The notes below the pieces were generated by a model. That model was not told the origin of the DNA, did no database searches, and saw only the letters and a program-made list of their open reading frames with translations. This document shows positions 1-8,610 of a stretch of DNA of 51,121 nucleotides, piece after piece; positions within the stretch are counted from its first letter, which is position 1, and every line of letters starts with the position of its first letter. A program made the position numbers and the translations under genes. This stretch comes from Phycisphaerae bacterium (GTDB lineage: Bacteria; Planctomycetota; Phycisphaerae; Sedimentisphaerales; Anaerobacaceae): contig JAIPFM010000196.1 of NCBI GenBank assembly GCA_021736645.1, forward strand, positions 1-51,121, in the 5' to 3' direction.

Positions 1-300
1 GGTACGTGGGATCGCGTATGGCATCCAAAGGAGGGTGCACCCTATGAGTTTATGCACGGGTCTCAGGGGCTTGGCAGTACGCCCATGGACTACGCCCGTT
101 TCCTTGCCCTGTGGCTGGACAGGGGCATGGCCGGCACAAAGAGGCTGCTCTCCGAAGACGCCGTCTCACGTGGTTTGACGCCCGTGTCTCTGGCCGATAT
201 GAACACGGGTTTCCGCGGGACAAAGGTGTACTATGGTCATCAGTGGATGTTGTATCTTAGCGAGAGGGAGTCCATTTCGCTGGACAGTTCGATCGCCTAA
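1..300 (+). pseudogene. Serine hydrolase (beta-lactamase class C-like), 3' remnant
   Basis: The frame is open from the first base and stops at 298-300. The visible 99 residues include GSQGLGSTPMDYARFLALW followed by a stretch around KRLLSEDAV and YGHQWMLY. This is the typical late part of class C beta-lactamase-like serine hydrolases, where a GAGGL/STAADYARF segment precedes a LLSPETV helix. The catalytic SxxK and YxN motifs would lie upstream of the window. After YGHQW the usual ending (a FGHGG-type active-site motif and the last strand) is missing, and the frame runs into a short unrelated tail. The 3' end is therefore probably decayed or frameshifted. The family assignment is inference from this short pattern. 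Confidence 0.5.
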
Positions 301-397
301 TCCAATGGCTGGCGAAGTCGTTCTCCAGTATGACGCCATTGAGACACATCTGACAGTTGATGACCGGTTGTTTGACGCCACCCTGGCTGATCGATGA
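254..397 (+). pseudogene. Possible remnant of a LolA-like or other C-terminus in a shifted frame
   Basis: In the +1-shifted frame relative to the serine hydrolase remnant, an open stretch ends at the TGA at 395-397 and reads GEVVLQYDAIETHLTVDDRL then FDATLADR. A V-x-x-x-DxI-x-x-x-x-VDDxLF ending is common at the C-terminus of outer-membrane lipoprotein-sorting (LolA-like) proteins. No start codon or ribosome binding site is visible, and the overlap with the previous frame suggests a decayed junction. It could equally be chance. The evidence is limited to about 30 residues. Confidence 0.2.
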
Positions 398-415
398 ACT
401 GAACATCGCCAAGAA

Positions 416-2278
416 TCAATGGCCCGCGTATTCGTCCAGTGCCATTCTAAAGGCCTTGTTCTTTAACAAGGGTGACCAGGTGATGGTGTCGTCCGGGAGT
501 TGGCCCATTTCGTAGTGGGGATCTGCGTACATCAATACCGGAATGGAGCGGAACACCCAGTCACCCACTGCAATCGCGTGGGTGACTTCCTGGGCGACTC
601 GTGCGGCCGCGCCTTCATTGTCACAGCGGTAGATCGCAAAACGGTCTGCTTCGATGGTGGCGGCAATGGCGCTGATCGTACCGACTCGCTGCTGGCTGTG
701 CGGCAGATAGGCGCACTCCACCACATCGTAACGCTTGCTCCGCAGATAATTGAGCAACCCCATGAAATGGCCCTTGGGCGATTTCTTGAGACTCAGGACC
801 TCGGACCAGATCTGGAGATGGCCGTTCTTTTCGATGATCTTCGACCAGGGGGTCTCATTGTCCGGCAGATGTACGGTCTGCGTGGGTTCTGCAAATTGAT
901 GGGTGGGATCGGATTCCAGCACATAGCTGCCCAGACACAGGGCCCGTTTACGCCCGATTTTTGTGTCAAATGGGAAGCAGAACCACGCCGTCTGAAGATC
1001 GACGTAGTCCTTGGCCGCTTCAGGGCTGTGGAATTCGTACAGGTTCAACCGGTCCTCGCCGCTAAAGACACTGATACCGTGACGGGCCTCGTGCGGCAGG
1101 CACAGATTCAGGATCACATGGGAGAATCTCAGATCCGGATTCAGTGAGGCGATCCCAGTGAGGATGCGATCCACGGCCTCAACCTGGGGTGTTTTGGGGA
1201 AGTCCGGGTAGCGTGGCAGGGGCTTGGAAGACACGAACAGTTCGGTCTCCGGATGCGGATAGACCCACGCATGCCAGCGTACATACTGCCATCGCAGGGG
1301 CTGGAGTTGTTGCCCAGCAAGTTTGCCTGCCACAGCTTTACCTTCAATAGTCCAGACGCTGCCGGTTTCCTCATCGCGAAACTGCTGGTCTGTCATGACA
1401 AAGGTCAACACGCGCTCACCCACTTCACGGGAAAATGCCGACATGGTCACCTGCTCGGGACGCGGTCCGGCCATCACCACAATCGGGATGTCACCCAGAT
1501 CTGCATTGAGCACATGGCCCTCACGTTTGATTTCCATCAAGGGGAAGGCGCAGATGCCCGCGTCCAGATTGAGGCCCAGGACCATTTCGTTTTCAGGGTA
1601 CTGGTAATCCAGGTGACCGGTAATGGTCTTGGCCAGAGGCGGGTCCATGCCGGGTCTGGAAAAGTACTCTTCGCGTCCATGTCCGTGACGTGCATCCCGA
1701 TGGTGCGGGTCGTCCGGAGGCAGCATCACATCCGTGTCAGGGTGCAGTGCCAGCCATTCGTCCCAGGTCATGTGATACGTGGGGATCTGCTCGAGAAACT
1801 GTCCGCTCTGCGGGCCGTCAATGGCCACACCCTCATAGTGGAGCCACAGGCTGTGCTGGTCCCCTTTGCCGCTTTTTCTGTTGACCATGGTCAGGGACGC
1901 ATTGTACATACCCATGGCACTGAACTTGACCGGCTTGCCATCGATCTTCGAAACAAAGGCCGAGCCGGACTGGCAGCGTTCACAGGTGCTGAAGAGCACG
2001 GGATCGCCCCCCATTCGGTCATTGATCATGTGGTAGTTGTCCGTGATCCACAGGGGATACGCACGGAACTGACCTGCGTGTTCCACGCCTACCACATAGT
2101 CGTCGGTACGCATGTGCGTCGCGTCTTTAGGCGTGACAAACTGGGGTCTGTCCCAGCAGGCGATGAGCTTGCCGATATGAATGGGCATTTCAAAGTTGCT
2201 GGAAATACCGGGCTCAAAGGGGGCGAGCCGGGCTGCTGCAATGTCGGTGCATGGATAAGCTGTCTTTGACTGGGTCAT
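416..2278 (-). CDS. DUF3179 domain protein with a long unknown C-terminal half
   Basis: 620 residues. Residues about 30-360 match the DUF3179 pattern: GQFRAYPLWITDNYHMIND, then GGDPVLFSTCERCQSGSAF, then LWLHYEGVAIDGPQSG, and TWDEWLALHPDTDV. The family has no established function; its Cys-x-x-Cys (CERC) is visible here. The C-terminal 250 residues are not recognised and make this protein much longer than usual DUF3179 proteins. There is no signal peptide. The start MTQSKTAYPC is chosen because its ATG overlaps the stop of the upstream PaaK-like gene as ATGA, which implies translational coupling; an in-frame ATG 36 bases earlier lies inside that gene. It is the last gene of the minus-strand cluster. 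Confidence 0.7.
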   Translation of the reverse strand: MTQSKTAYPCTDIAAARLAPFEPGISSNFEMPIHIGKLIACWDRPQFVTPKDATHMRTDDYVVGVEHAGQFRAYPLWITDNYHMINDRMGGDPVLFSTCERCQSGSAFVSKIDGKPVKFSAMGMYNASLTMVNRKSGKGDQHSLWLHYEGVAIDGPQSGQFLEQIPTYHMTWDEWLALHPDTDVMLPPDDPHHRDARHGHGREEYFSRPGMDPPLAKTITGHLDYQYPENEMVLGLNLDAGICAFPLMEIKREGHVLNADLGDIPIVVMAGPRPEQVTMSAFSREVGERVLTFVMTDQQFRDEETGSVWTIEGKAVAGKLAGQQLQPLRWQYVRWHAWVYPHPETELFVSSKPLPRYPDFPKTPQVEAVDRILTGIASLNPDLRFSHVILNLCLPHEARHGISVFSGEDRLNLYEFHSPEAAKDYVDLQTAWFCFPFDTKIGRKRALCLGSYVLESDPTHQFAEPTQTVHLPDNETPWSKIIEKNGHLQIWSEVLSLKKSPKGHFMGLLNYLRSKRYDVVECAYLPHSQQRVGTISAIAATIEADRFAIYRCDNEGAAARVAQEVTHAIAVGDWVFRSIPVLMYADPHYEMGQLPDDTITWSPLLKNKAFRMALDEYAGH

Positions 2279-3525
2279 GATTGGGTTCCTACTGAGTCGG
2301 TGAGTCTGACCCACCGTTTGGCCTTCATTTCATAACGGGGCAGGCTGTTGGCAGGGGCCAGCTCCACTGGGATTCTCAAAAACAGGGCACGCTGGAAGTG
2401 CTTTTCCAGATTGCGCCGGACTGTCTCGCCGCCCGAAGATTCAATGATCACTTTCATGGCGGCCAGGTCGTTCTTCGTAAAGATTTCGACTTTGTACTCG
2501 TCGATCTTGCCGGTACCACGGACAATCTCTTCAATGGCGCTGGGGAAGATGTTGATGCCGCGAATCACGGTCATGTCGTCCTTGCGTCCCAGGATACCTC
2601 CGAGCAGGGCCAGTTCGTGGGTGCCGCAGGCGCAGGGGCTGCGGCGTTCCGCACTCACAATGTCACCGGTTTGATAACGCAGCAGCGGAGAGCCGGGGCG
2701 TTTGAGTGTGGTCAAGATGAGCTCGTCATCAATCACCTCCGGATAATACGCGTCTTCCATTACGTGCAGAACGCCCGGCTGAACCGGGCATTCATAGGTC
2801 ACAGGTCCGACCTCGGTCATGCCATGGTGATCGAACACGCGTGCGCCGTGCCAGTGTTCGGAGATGTGATCTCGTGTGGCTGGAATACTGCCGCCAGGTT
2901 CACCTGCCACCACGATATATTTGACGCTGGTGCGAGCCAGATCGATGCCTTCACGCTCTGCGACATGGGCCAGGCGAATGGCATAGGTGGGTGTGCAGCA
3001 CAGGACCTCAGCCTGTGTGTCCATCAGCAGTCTGAGCCGATCTTCAGAAGAAAGCCCGCCTCCGGGAATGCACAGGTGTCCTGCCTTGGTGGCTGCTTCA
3101 TAGGCCGTCCAGAAGCCCAGGAACGGCCCGAATGAAAACGCGAAGAAGACGCGCGTCGGGTGAGTGACACCGGCCGCATGAAACACGCGAATCCAGTTGT
3201 CCAGCATGGCGTCCCAGGTCTCTCGCGTATCCAGCCAGATCATGGGATGGCCTGTGCTGCCGCTGGTCCGACAGAATCTGACATAACGGTCCAGCGCATA
3301 GGTCAGGTTCGTGCCATAGGGCGGATGGTCGAGCTGATCCTGCGTCCACTGGATGCGCGTGGTCAGGGGCATGCGCTGACTGAAGTCCTCCAGGGTCATG
3401 GAGGACAGATCCAGACCTGTGGCCTTGAGCCTGTTCGCATAAAATTCATTGGCAGGCACCAGGGCCTGGCAGAGACTTCTCAGGGCCAGGGTTTGTGAGT
3501 GACGCAGCGTTTTATGATCGGACAT
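2275..3525 (-). CDS. PaaK-like aryl-CoA ligase / adenylate-forming enzyme
   Basis: 416 residues, the usual length of phenylacetate-CoA ligase family enzymes, which activate aryl or other carboxylic acids as AMP esters and then CoA thioesters. Visible motifs are the phosphate loop RTSGSTGHP at 86-94, FDHHGMTEVGPVTYEC, RYQTGDIV, the PaaK-type cysteine segment CACGTHE, GRKDDM, and the C-terminal LPRYEMKAKRW with the expected lysine. The start at 3525 has an AGGAG site ten bases upstream. The gene overlaps the upstream DMT-like gene by 14 bases and the downstream DUF3179 gene by 4. In context the substrate is probably a benzoate-type acid, perhaps 4-hydroxybenzoate from the chorismate-lyase-like protein nearby; this is inference. 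Confidence 0.8.
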   Translation of the reverse strand: MSDHKTLRHSQTLALRSLCQALVPANEFYANRLKATGLDLSSMTLEDFSQRMPLTTRIQWTQDQLDHPPYGTNLTYALDRYVRFCRTSGSTGHPMIWLDTRETWDAMLDNWIRVFHAAGVTHPTRVFFAFSFGPFLGFWTAYEAATKAGHLCIPGGGLSSEDRLRLLMDTQAEVLCCTPTYAIRLAHVAEREGIDLARTSVKYIVVAGEPGGSIPATRDHISEHWHGARVFDHHGMTEVGPVTYECPVQPGVLHVMEDAYYPEVIDDELILTTLKRPGSPLLRYQTGDIVSAERRSPCACGTHELALLGGILGRKDDMTVIRGINIFPSAIEEIVRGTGKIDEYKVEIFTKNDLAAMKVIIESSGGETVRRNLEKHFQRALFLRIPVELAPANSLPRYEMKAKRWVRLTDSVGTQS

Positions 3526-4054
3526 GGACCGGGTCTCCTGAATGCGTGACAGTCTCCTTCGCAGGCGGGGGCCCGGGTTTGGGCTTATACAGGGTGACCA
3601 GGGCAGCACCGGCCACAGCCAGCACAATACCCACAAAGAACTGCGGACGAATGGCACTTACACCCCCTTGAGGCGGATGCAGTGACAGGGCCAGCACCGC
3701 ATTGATAATCGGGGCCCCGGCAAACACGATCGTCATCACGGACGCCGGCGAACCCTTGGCACCGAATGCCAGGAGCACACAGAAGGCCCCGGCCGCACCC
3801 ACCAGCCCGGCAATCAGCGACCAGGTGAGGCCCTTGATCGGAAAGGCCCAGTCGGATCCGCGCAGGATCAGGATGGCCAGCGGTGCCAGCACGGCCGTTA
3901 AAAAGTAGGCCAGTCCCACAAACAAAAAGGCCTTGTACCGTCCGTTCACAGGGTCCGCCATGCCGATCTGCCCTGAATGAAGGAACAGGCCATACAGGCC
4001 CCAGAAGAGCACAGTCATTAAAGTAAATACCAGCCATGAATTCGATTGAGCCAT
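3512..4054 (-). CDS. Small DMT/EamA-like multi-pass membrane protein
   Basis: 180 residues with about five hydrophobic segments, including WLVFTLMTVLFWGLYGLFL, AFLFVGLAYFLTAVLAPLA, LIAGLVGAAGAFCVLLAFG and FFVGIVLAVAGAALVTLY. A single five-helix repeat and the GSPASVMTIVFAGAPIINAV segment resemble half of a drug/metabolite transporter (EamA). Such half-size proteins normally work as dimers. AAGGA lies seven bases before the start. The gene overlaps the downstream ligase and sits inside the aromatic cluster, so export of a small aromatic product is a plausible role. No residue fixes the substrate. Confidence 0.6.
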   Translation of the reverse strand: MAQSNSWLVFTLMTVLFWGLYGLFLHSGQIGMADPVNGRYKAFLFVGLAYFLTAVLAPLAILILRGSDWAFPIKGLTWSLIAGLVGAAGAFCVLLAFGAKGSPASVMTIVFAGAPIINAVLALSLHPPQGGVSAIRPQFFVGIVLAVAGAALVTLYKPKPGPPPAKETVTHSGDPVHVRS

Positions 4055-4088
4055 AAAACGTTCCTTATGAATAAGTCACTCTGGCCTT

Positions 4089-4164
4089 CAGCTCTCAGCT
4101 TTCAGCAGTCAGCCGTTAGGCCCGCTGCTTAGAAGCTGAAAGCTGATGGCTGAGAGCTGAGAGC
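4089..4164. repeat. Intergenic imperfect hairpin, family 1
   Basis: Two arms of about 24 bases face each other: the left begins AGCTCTCAGCTTTCAGC and the reverse complement of the right begins AGCTCTCAGCTCTCAGC, with about three mismatches. The right arm touches the stop codon of the FAD enzyme gene. The structure fills most of the gap before the DMT-like gene, so it may act as a transcript-processing or attenuation hairpin inside the operon. It is unrelated in sequence to the other hairpins in the window. Confidence 0.75.
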
Positions 4165-5420
4165 TAATTTGTTTTCGCGCGTCCGTGCTTGATCGGGTCC
4201 GGCAGGTCGAGGAATTCAGCCAGGGCCTCGTTCAGGTCAGTGAAGTCCTGATCCAGATTTCCGATGAGGCAGTCCGTGACCTTGCCCTTGAGGTGCGGGT
4301 ATTTCATAACGATCTGCTTGAAGCTGAAGTCCTTGGCGTAAAACGCATACACCAGGCGGCGCAGGATTTCAATACGCTCACACATGGTCTCGCCGTACGC
4401 CTGGAACTGTTTGCCTGACACGTCGCCTTTTTTCAGGGCCGCCACCACGGCATCCGCTGCCAGTTCTCCGCTGACCAGGGTCAGGTACATGCCGGTGGAA
4501 AACACCGGGTCCAGAAACGACAGGGCATCCCCCACCAGGACCAGGCCGTCTTTGGCGCAGTACTTTGACCGATAGGAGCGGTGTATACAGACATGGTAGT
4601 CACTGTCACGTTCGCCCTGGGCCAGGTGCTTCTTGATCCACACGTTCTTGTTGACTTCACGTTTGAAGATTGTGTGCAGGTCGTTTGTTTCATCAAAGAG
4701 GTACTCTTTGTCACCCACGAGACCCACACTGACGATGTTGTCACGCAGCGGGATATACCAGAACCAATTCTTGTCTTCCAGGTAGGTAATGGTCGTGGCC
4801 CCTTCATCGATGCCGGGGTCCCGCTTGGCGCCGCGGTAGTAGGTCCAGATGGCACGCTTGACCAGATTGGGGTCCTCGATTCGCCACTTGTGATGTTTCA
4901 TGGCCACACCCTTGCCGCCCGTGGCATCGAGAGTGACTTTCGCCTTGAACTCCCGTGTTTGACCATCCTGGTCCACACACACGGCACCGATCGTTTTGTC
5001 GCCGTCTTCAATCAGGGACCGGGCTGTCATGTTTTCAAACACAGTGACACCGTGTTCACGCGCATTGTCCAGCATCATCGCGTCATACACGTCCCGCGTG
5101 ACCTGCCAGGTCTGGGCGCACTCGTGATCCAGGTGTTCCGAGAAGTAGAAGGGCTGAGACTGCCGGCCCGTGCGTCCCACAAACTGGACGCTGTGCTTTT
5201 TGGGAAAGTCCGAAGCCTTCATCTTGTCGATCATGCCGACCCGCTCCAGGGGAAAATAATTGTATGGGATCATGGACTCGCCAATCTGATACCTGGGAAA
5301 GGTCTGCTTTTCAATGAGGGCCACACTGTGGCCCGCATCTGCCAGGATCGTGGCAGCCACGCAACCGCCGGGTCCGGCACCCAATACAATGCAGTCAAAG
5401 TTCGTTTGTTTGTCAGTCAT
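4164..5420 (-). CDS. FAD-dependent halogenase-like oxidoreductase
   Basis: 418 residues. The Rossmann motif GAGPGG is at 14-19. FPRYQIGESMIP at 41-52 is the GES(L/M)xP signature, WFWYIP at 219-224 matches the WxWxIP motif of flavin-dependent halogenases, and GDALSFLDPVFSTGMYL at 297-313 matches their GDAxxFxDPxxSTG segment. Lysines 74-75, just before a QF strand, could supply the lysine that binds hypohalous acid, but that alignment is by eye. Related non-halogenating oxidoreductases such as geranylgeranyl-reductase-like enzymes share several of these motifs. AGGAG lies eight bases before the ATG, which overlaps the upstream stop as TGATG. Placement directly after a chorismate-lyase-like gene suggests a phenolic substrate. 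Confidence 0.7.
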   Translation of the reverse strand: MTDKQTNFDCIVLGAGPGGCVAATILADAGHSVALIEKQTFPRYQIGESMIPYNYFPLERVGMIDKMKASDFPKKHSVQFVGRTGRQSQPFYFSEHLDHECAQTWQVTRDVYDAMMLDNAREHGVTVFENMTARSLIEDGDKTIGAVCVDQDGQTREFKAKVTLDATGGKGVAMKHHKWRIEDPNLVKRAIWTYYRGAKRDPGIDEGATTITYLEDKNWFWYIPLRDNIVSVGLVGDKEYLFDETNDLHTIFKREVNKNVWIKKHLAQGERDSDYHVCIHRSYRSKYCAKDGLVLVGDALSFLDPVFSTGMYLTLVSGELAADAVVAALKKGDVSGKQFQAYGETMCERIEILRRLVYAFYAKDFSFKQIVMKYPHLKGKVTDCLIGNLDQDFTDLNEALAEFLDLPDPIKHGRAKTN

Positions 5421-6013
5421 CAGGGTTGCTCCTGGAATGAGGTTTCATCAGCAGGAGGCAGGATTTCGCACACCTCAGCCAGGAGTGTCCCGTCCAGGGC
5501 CACAAGCCTATTACGGCGTCCAAACAGGGACGAGCCGTTCACTGATGAAAACACGTTGTTGAAAAATGGGGTGGGTTTGACCTTGAAAAAGCCGGACAGT
5601 TCGACTCTGTGGACACAGTGACACTTATTCAGTACCGTGCCCAGGGGCACGTGGCCCTCGCAGATCAGGTCCATGGCTTTTTTAGGTAGGGTGTTGAGAA
5701 AGATGCGGCTGGCCCCGTATTCCACGGGCTTTTTGTTGATGTCCAGACGCAGGATCACTTCGCGGCTGCACTCGTCTCGATCCGGTACCACATTGAGCCG
5801 TTCAATATGAATTGTACTTCCATAATAGGCCTCCAGTGTGGGGGTCATGTTGCGTTCATGTACGAGCAACCGCTTGTACGGCTCCGGCATGTGCCAGTCG
5901 AACAGGGGCGTGACCTCCGGCATGTCGCGCTGGTAGTATGCGTAGAACAGATTCAGCGGCCACATGAGTGACTCAGTCAGTTCGTTCAGGTTGCTTGGAT
6001 ACACCGGTGTCAT
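5420..6013 (-). CDS. Chorismate-lyase-like protein (UbiC/DUF98 fold)
   Basis: 197 residues. The pattern follows the chorismate pyruvate-lyase superfamily: LLVHERNMTPTLEAYYG near 49-65, CSREVILRLD at 82-91 with the arginine expected for carboxylate binding, PVEYGASRIFLNTLP at 96-110, a G-x-x-PLG turn at 120-125, and SLFGRRNRLVALDGTLLAEV at 162-181 with a glutamate where UbiC-type enzymes place the catalytic one. UbiC-type enzymes convert chorismate to 4-hydroxybenzoate and pyruvate. The start MTPVYPSN has AGGAG eight bases upstream and overlaps the LuxC-like stop as ATGA; a longer form starting at 6085 would lie inside that gene. This gene suggests that the cluster makes its own 4-hydroxybenzoate. 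Confidence 0.72.
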   Translation of the reverse strand: MTPVYPSNLNELTESLMWPLNLFYAYYQRDMPEVTPLFDWHMPEPYKRLLVHERNMTPTLEAYYGSTIHIERLNVVPDRDECSREVILRLDINKKPVEYGASRIFLNTLPKKAMDLICEGHVPLGTVLNKCHCVHRVELSGFFKVKPTPFFNNVFSSVNGSSLFGRRNRLVALDGTLLAEVCEILPPADETSFQEQP

Positions 6014-7455
6014 AGGACCTGCTCCTGAATGGCACGGCGTGCATAGAGGAATTCGAACAGGTTGCCTTCGTGCGGCTGGTCCCAACTGACCTGGCCTGTG
6101 GGCATGGCACCGAGGTTGAGGCGTTTGATGTGTTCACATCGGAGCAGGGCCCTGCGAAATTGGGGATCCTGCGTGATGGCCGTGACCACGAGACTGGGAC
6201 CGATCCAGTCGAGCATGTCCGACTGGGGCAGTTCCACGACCGAGGCAAAGGGGAACATATACTCGGTCTTTGCCAGCGAATGGGCAGGGCTGCATGCAAT
6301 GAGCGTGGGGTGCAGATAGGTCTGACCATCGAGCGTCACATGGCGGGGCCCCTTGCGCCAGGCCGCTGTGACATCCTCGGCACCGGGCACGGCCAGGGCC
6401 TGTTCGAGCCTGGCATCGATGGCCTCCGGCATGGCCGCATTGGCAAAACCGGCCAGTTGAGCCTTGGGGTCATCCAGCGGCAATGGCAGAATCTGAGCGA
6501 GACGTTCCGCAATGGCCTCGGCCAGGGCCCGTCCATGTCGCGGCACCACAATGGTGGAGGCATTCACGCAGCTGCGTCCGCCGTTGCGTGCAATCGAGTC
6601 CACCAGCACGTCTGCATAGTCAGGCCACTGATCAATACAGTCTTCGCCGATCAGGACCTTGCTGTAGCCGGGTCCATGGACACTGATGCGCGGATCGCCT
6701 GTGTACTTTTCCACGGTTTTGGCATCCCCGAACATGATCACGCGCTGGCATTCAGACAGGATCACGCCGGCCCCGTCATGGCCGGCCGGGTAGAAGCCAA
6801 AGGCCTCTTCTGGGCACCCCGCAGCGATCAGGGCATTGATAATGCGCCAAGGCGTCCAGGGATCTTCACGTCCGGGCTTCAAGATGACTGGGATACGCAG
6901 GGCCACAGCGGGCAGCCAGAGCGAGTTCACGCCCGGTGAATTACTTGGAAGGACCAGGCCAAGATGTGTGGTATTGGCGTAGTAGCTGACCAACACATCG
7001 TTTTGCCGGCCCATGCCTGTTTCAATGGCGGATAGATCCAATCCACGGGTCAGACCCTTAAGGATCACGGGCATCTGCTGCATCACATCTGCAATCTTCT
7101 GCATGTTGGCACGAATCAACGCATGAGGCATGCCGCAGGTGGCAGACAGACTCTGCACATACTGCTCGGATGATTGGGTCACGCCCTCCGACACAGGCAG
7201 CTTGGCATCCAGAAAGAGACCTGCTGCTTCAGCGAATATGCCCAACAGGGTCTGGATCGGTATCTGCTGCAGACGGTCAAAACTGGCCTGCATCTGACGC
7301 AGGTCACGTCGAATGATACCCGGATTCACCAGTCCGACTGTGGCCAGGACCTCTTGACCGTCTGTGGTAGTGATCTCAGTCTGGTCCAGACTGGCGTAAC
7401 TCTTGCCAAATCGAAACGCCGGTATGGCCGGAATGTCTTGTGTGATACTTTTCAT
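6010..7455 (-). CDS. LuxC-like acyl reductase (aldehyde dehydrogenase superfamily)
   Basis: 481 residues. LGLVLPSNSPGVNSLWLPA near 165-183 is the cofactor-binding SNSPG region, VILKPGREDPWTPW follows, and NGGRSCVNASTIVV at 291-304 carries the catalytic cysteine (296). Later segments TEYMFPFASVVEL and HEGNLFEFLYARRAI are also family-like. LuxC-type enzymes reduce activated acyl groups to aldehydes with NADPH through an acyl-cysteine. The neighbour just upstream resembles LuxE, which activates the acid, so the two could form a split carboxylic acid reductase. The ATG at 7455 is chosen; a GTG 27 bases earlier is possible, and neither has a strong ribosome binding site. Confidence 0.75.
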   Translation of the reverse strand: MKSITQDIPAIPAFRFGKSYASLDQTEITTTDGQEVLATVGLVNPGIIRRDLRQMQASFDRLQQIPIQTLLGIFAEAAGLFLDAKLPVSEGVTQSSEQYVQSLSATCGMPHALIRANMQKIADVMQQMPVILKGLTRGLDLSAIETGMGRQNDVLVSYYANTTHLGLVLPSNSPGVNSLWLPAVALRIPVILKPGREDPWTPWRIINALIAAGCPEEAFGFYPAGHDGAGVILSECQRVIMFGDAKTVEKYTGDPRISVHGPGYSKVLIGEDCIDQWPDYADVLVDSIARNGGRSCVNASTIVVPRHGRALAEAIAERLAQILPLPLDDPKAQLAGFANAAMPEAIDARLEQALAVPGAEDVTAAWRKGPRHVTLDGQTYLHPTLIACSPAHSLAKTEYMFPFASVVELPQSDMLDWIGPSLVVTAITQDPQFRRALLRCEHIKRLNLGAMPTGQVSWDQPHEGNLFEFLYARRAIQEQVL

Positions 7456-7523
7456 AGGATGCTGTTTCTTAAAACTTAACACTGAACATCCCGCCAGGGA
7501 TCCCTGGGGGACTTAAAACTGTT

Positions 7524-8579
7524 TTAATAGACCCCTTCCACGATCGTCTGCGTGCTGGCGCCAAAGGGTCTGACTTCCGCCACCCCGTCCCACGGGTAGC
7601 CCTCGATGGGCCTGCGTCGAATGGCTTCGTCACGTTCCAGGAAGCGGGGCATAAAGAATTCCCGGGTCAGGGTGGTCAGTTCTACACGGCCCCATTGATC
7701 GTAGTCCACGGTCTGGTCTGTCTGTTCCGGATTGACCACACGCAGCAGGGCCCACGGCTGGGGCGGGTAATAACATACCGAATAATTCTCCTCTGCAGTC
7801 AAGGGCTTGCTGTGGGCCAGGCCCATGAGTGTATTGCCGTACACGGGCTTGAGTGTACATCGCCCCTCCAGGACCTCTTCCACGAGAAACCGCACAGTCT
7901 GGGGGCTCATCTCAGTACCGCCGCAGAACACGCCCTTGATGCCGGCCTCGGGAATCGAGATCTTCTCGCTCAGCGCCTCAAGGAGTTTGGGTGTGGTAAA
8001 GAGCGCGGCAATGCGGCGGTGCTTTAAAATGATGGTGGCCTGGTCAATGACATGCTCCATGTATGCCTTGGCCTGGTCATATTCGCCGTTGGTGATCAGC
8101 TTTTTTACCCATCGAGGATCCAGGTCAATGAAGTAGCAACTGCCGCCCCGGTAATTGGCCAGGTGCTCGATGGCCAGGCGCAGACGTCTCGGCCCGGTCG
8201 GGCCCATCATGAGCCAGTTCTGACCCCGCGGGAATTCAGTGTCTTTTAACGTGTCCCCAAAGGACTCATAGTCACGTTTGTAATCGTCCCACCCGATACG
8301 CTGCTTGGGCATACCTGTGGTGCCGCCGGTTTCAAAGATGTTGTAGGGACGCCCCTTAAAGGACTTGGGCACCCAGTGGTCCGGCTCCACAAATCGGAGC
8401 CAGTCGTCCTCGAAGTGGGGGAAATGCTTGAGATCCTCGGCCGTGCGAACCGTCTTTCGAACATCCCAGTCCTGCTGCCTTGCCCAGTCCAACCAGAAGT
8501 CGCAGCCGGTTTCGGGACTGAAGTGCCAGTCAATGATTTCAGCCACATGCTGGTCTAGTCTTTTGCATTCTGTCGTCAT
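7524..8579 (-). CDS. LuxE-like acid-activating (adenylate-forming) enzyme
   Basis: 351 residues. ETGGTTGMPKQ at 83-93 is the phosphate-binding loop of AMP-forming ligases. IFCG-type strand IKGVFCGGTEMSPQ, VYGNTLMGLAHS and WGRVELTTLTREF follow the order of LuxE and PaaK-like enzymes. It lacks the PaaK cysteine segment and the usual C-terminal lid, as LuxE does. The start has AGGA eight bases upstream; a longer open frame to 8705 would run through the hairpin repeat and read as low-complexity sequence, so it was rejected. It probably activates an aromatic or fatty acid and passes it to the LuxC-like reductase encoded next. The precise substrate cannot be read from the sequence. Confidence 0.65.
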   Translation of the reverse strand: MTTECKRLDQHVAEIIDWHFSPETGCDFWLDWARQQDWDVRKTVRTAEDLKHFPHFEDDWLRFVEPDHWVPKSFKGRPYNIFETGGTTGMPKQRIGWDDYKRDYESFGDTLKDTEFPRGQNWLMMGPTGPRRLRLAIEHLANYRGGSCYFIDLDPRWVKKLITNGEYDQAKAYMEHVIDQATIILKHRRIAALFTTPKLLEALSEKISIPEAGIKGVFCGGTEMSPQTVRFLVEEVLEGRCTLKPVYGNTLMGLAHSKPLTAEENYSVCYYPPQPWALLRVVNPEQTDQTVDYDQWGRVELTTLTREFFMPRFLERDEAIRRRPIEGYPWDGVAEVRPFGASTQTIVEGVY

Positions 8580-8610
8580 TATATGATCCTGTTGGTTTCT
8601 GTTTGATAAT

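Noticed and set aside
500..2269. Long plus-strand ORFs opposite the DUF3179 gene
   Set aside because: They are the antisense of a recognisable protein and show no ribosome binding site or family pattern.
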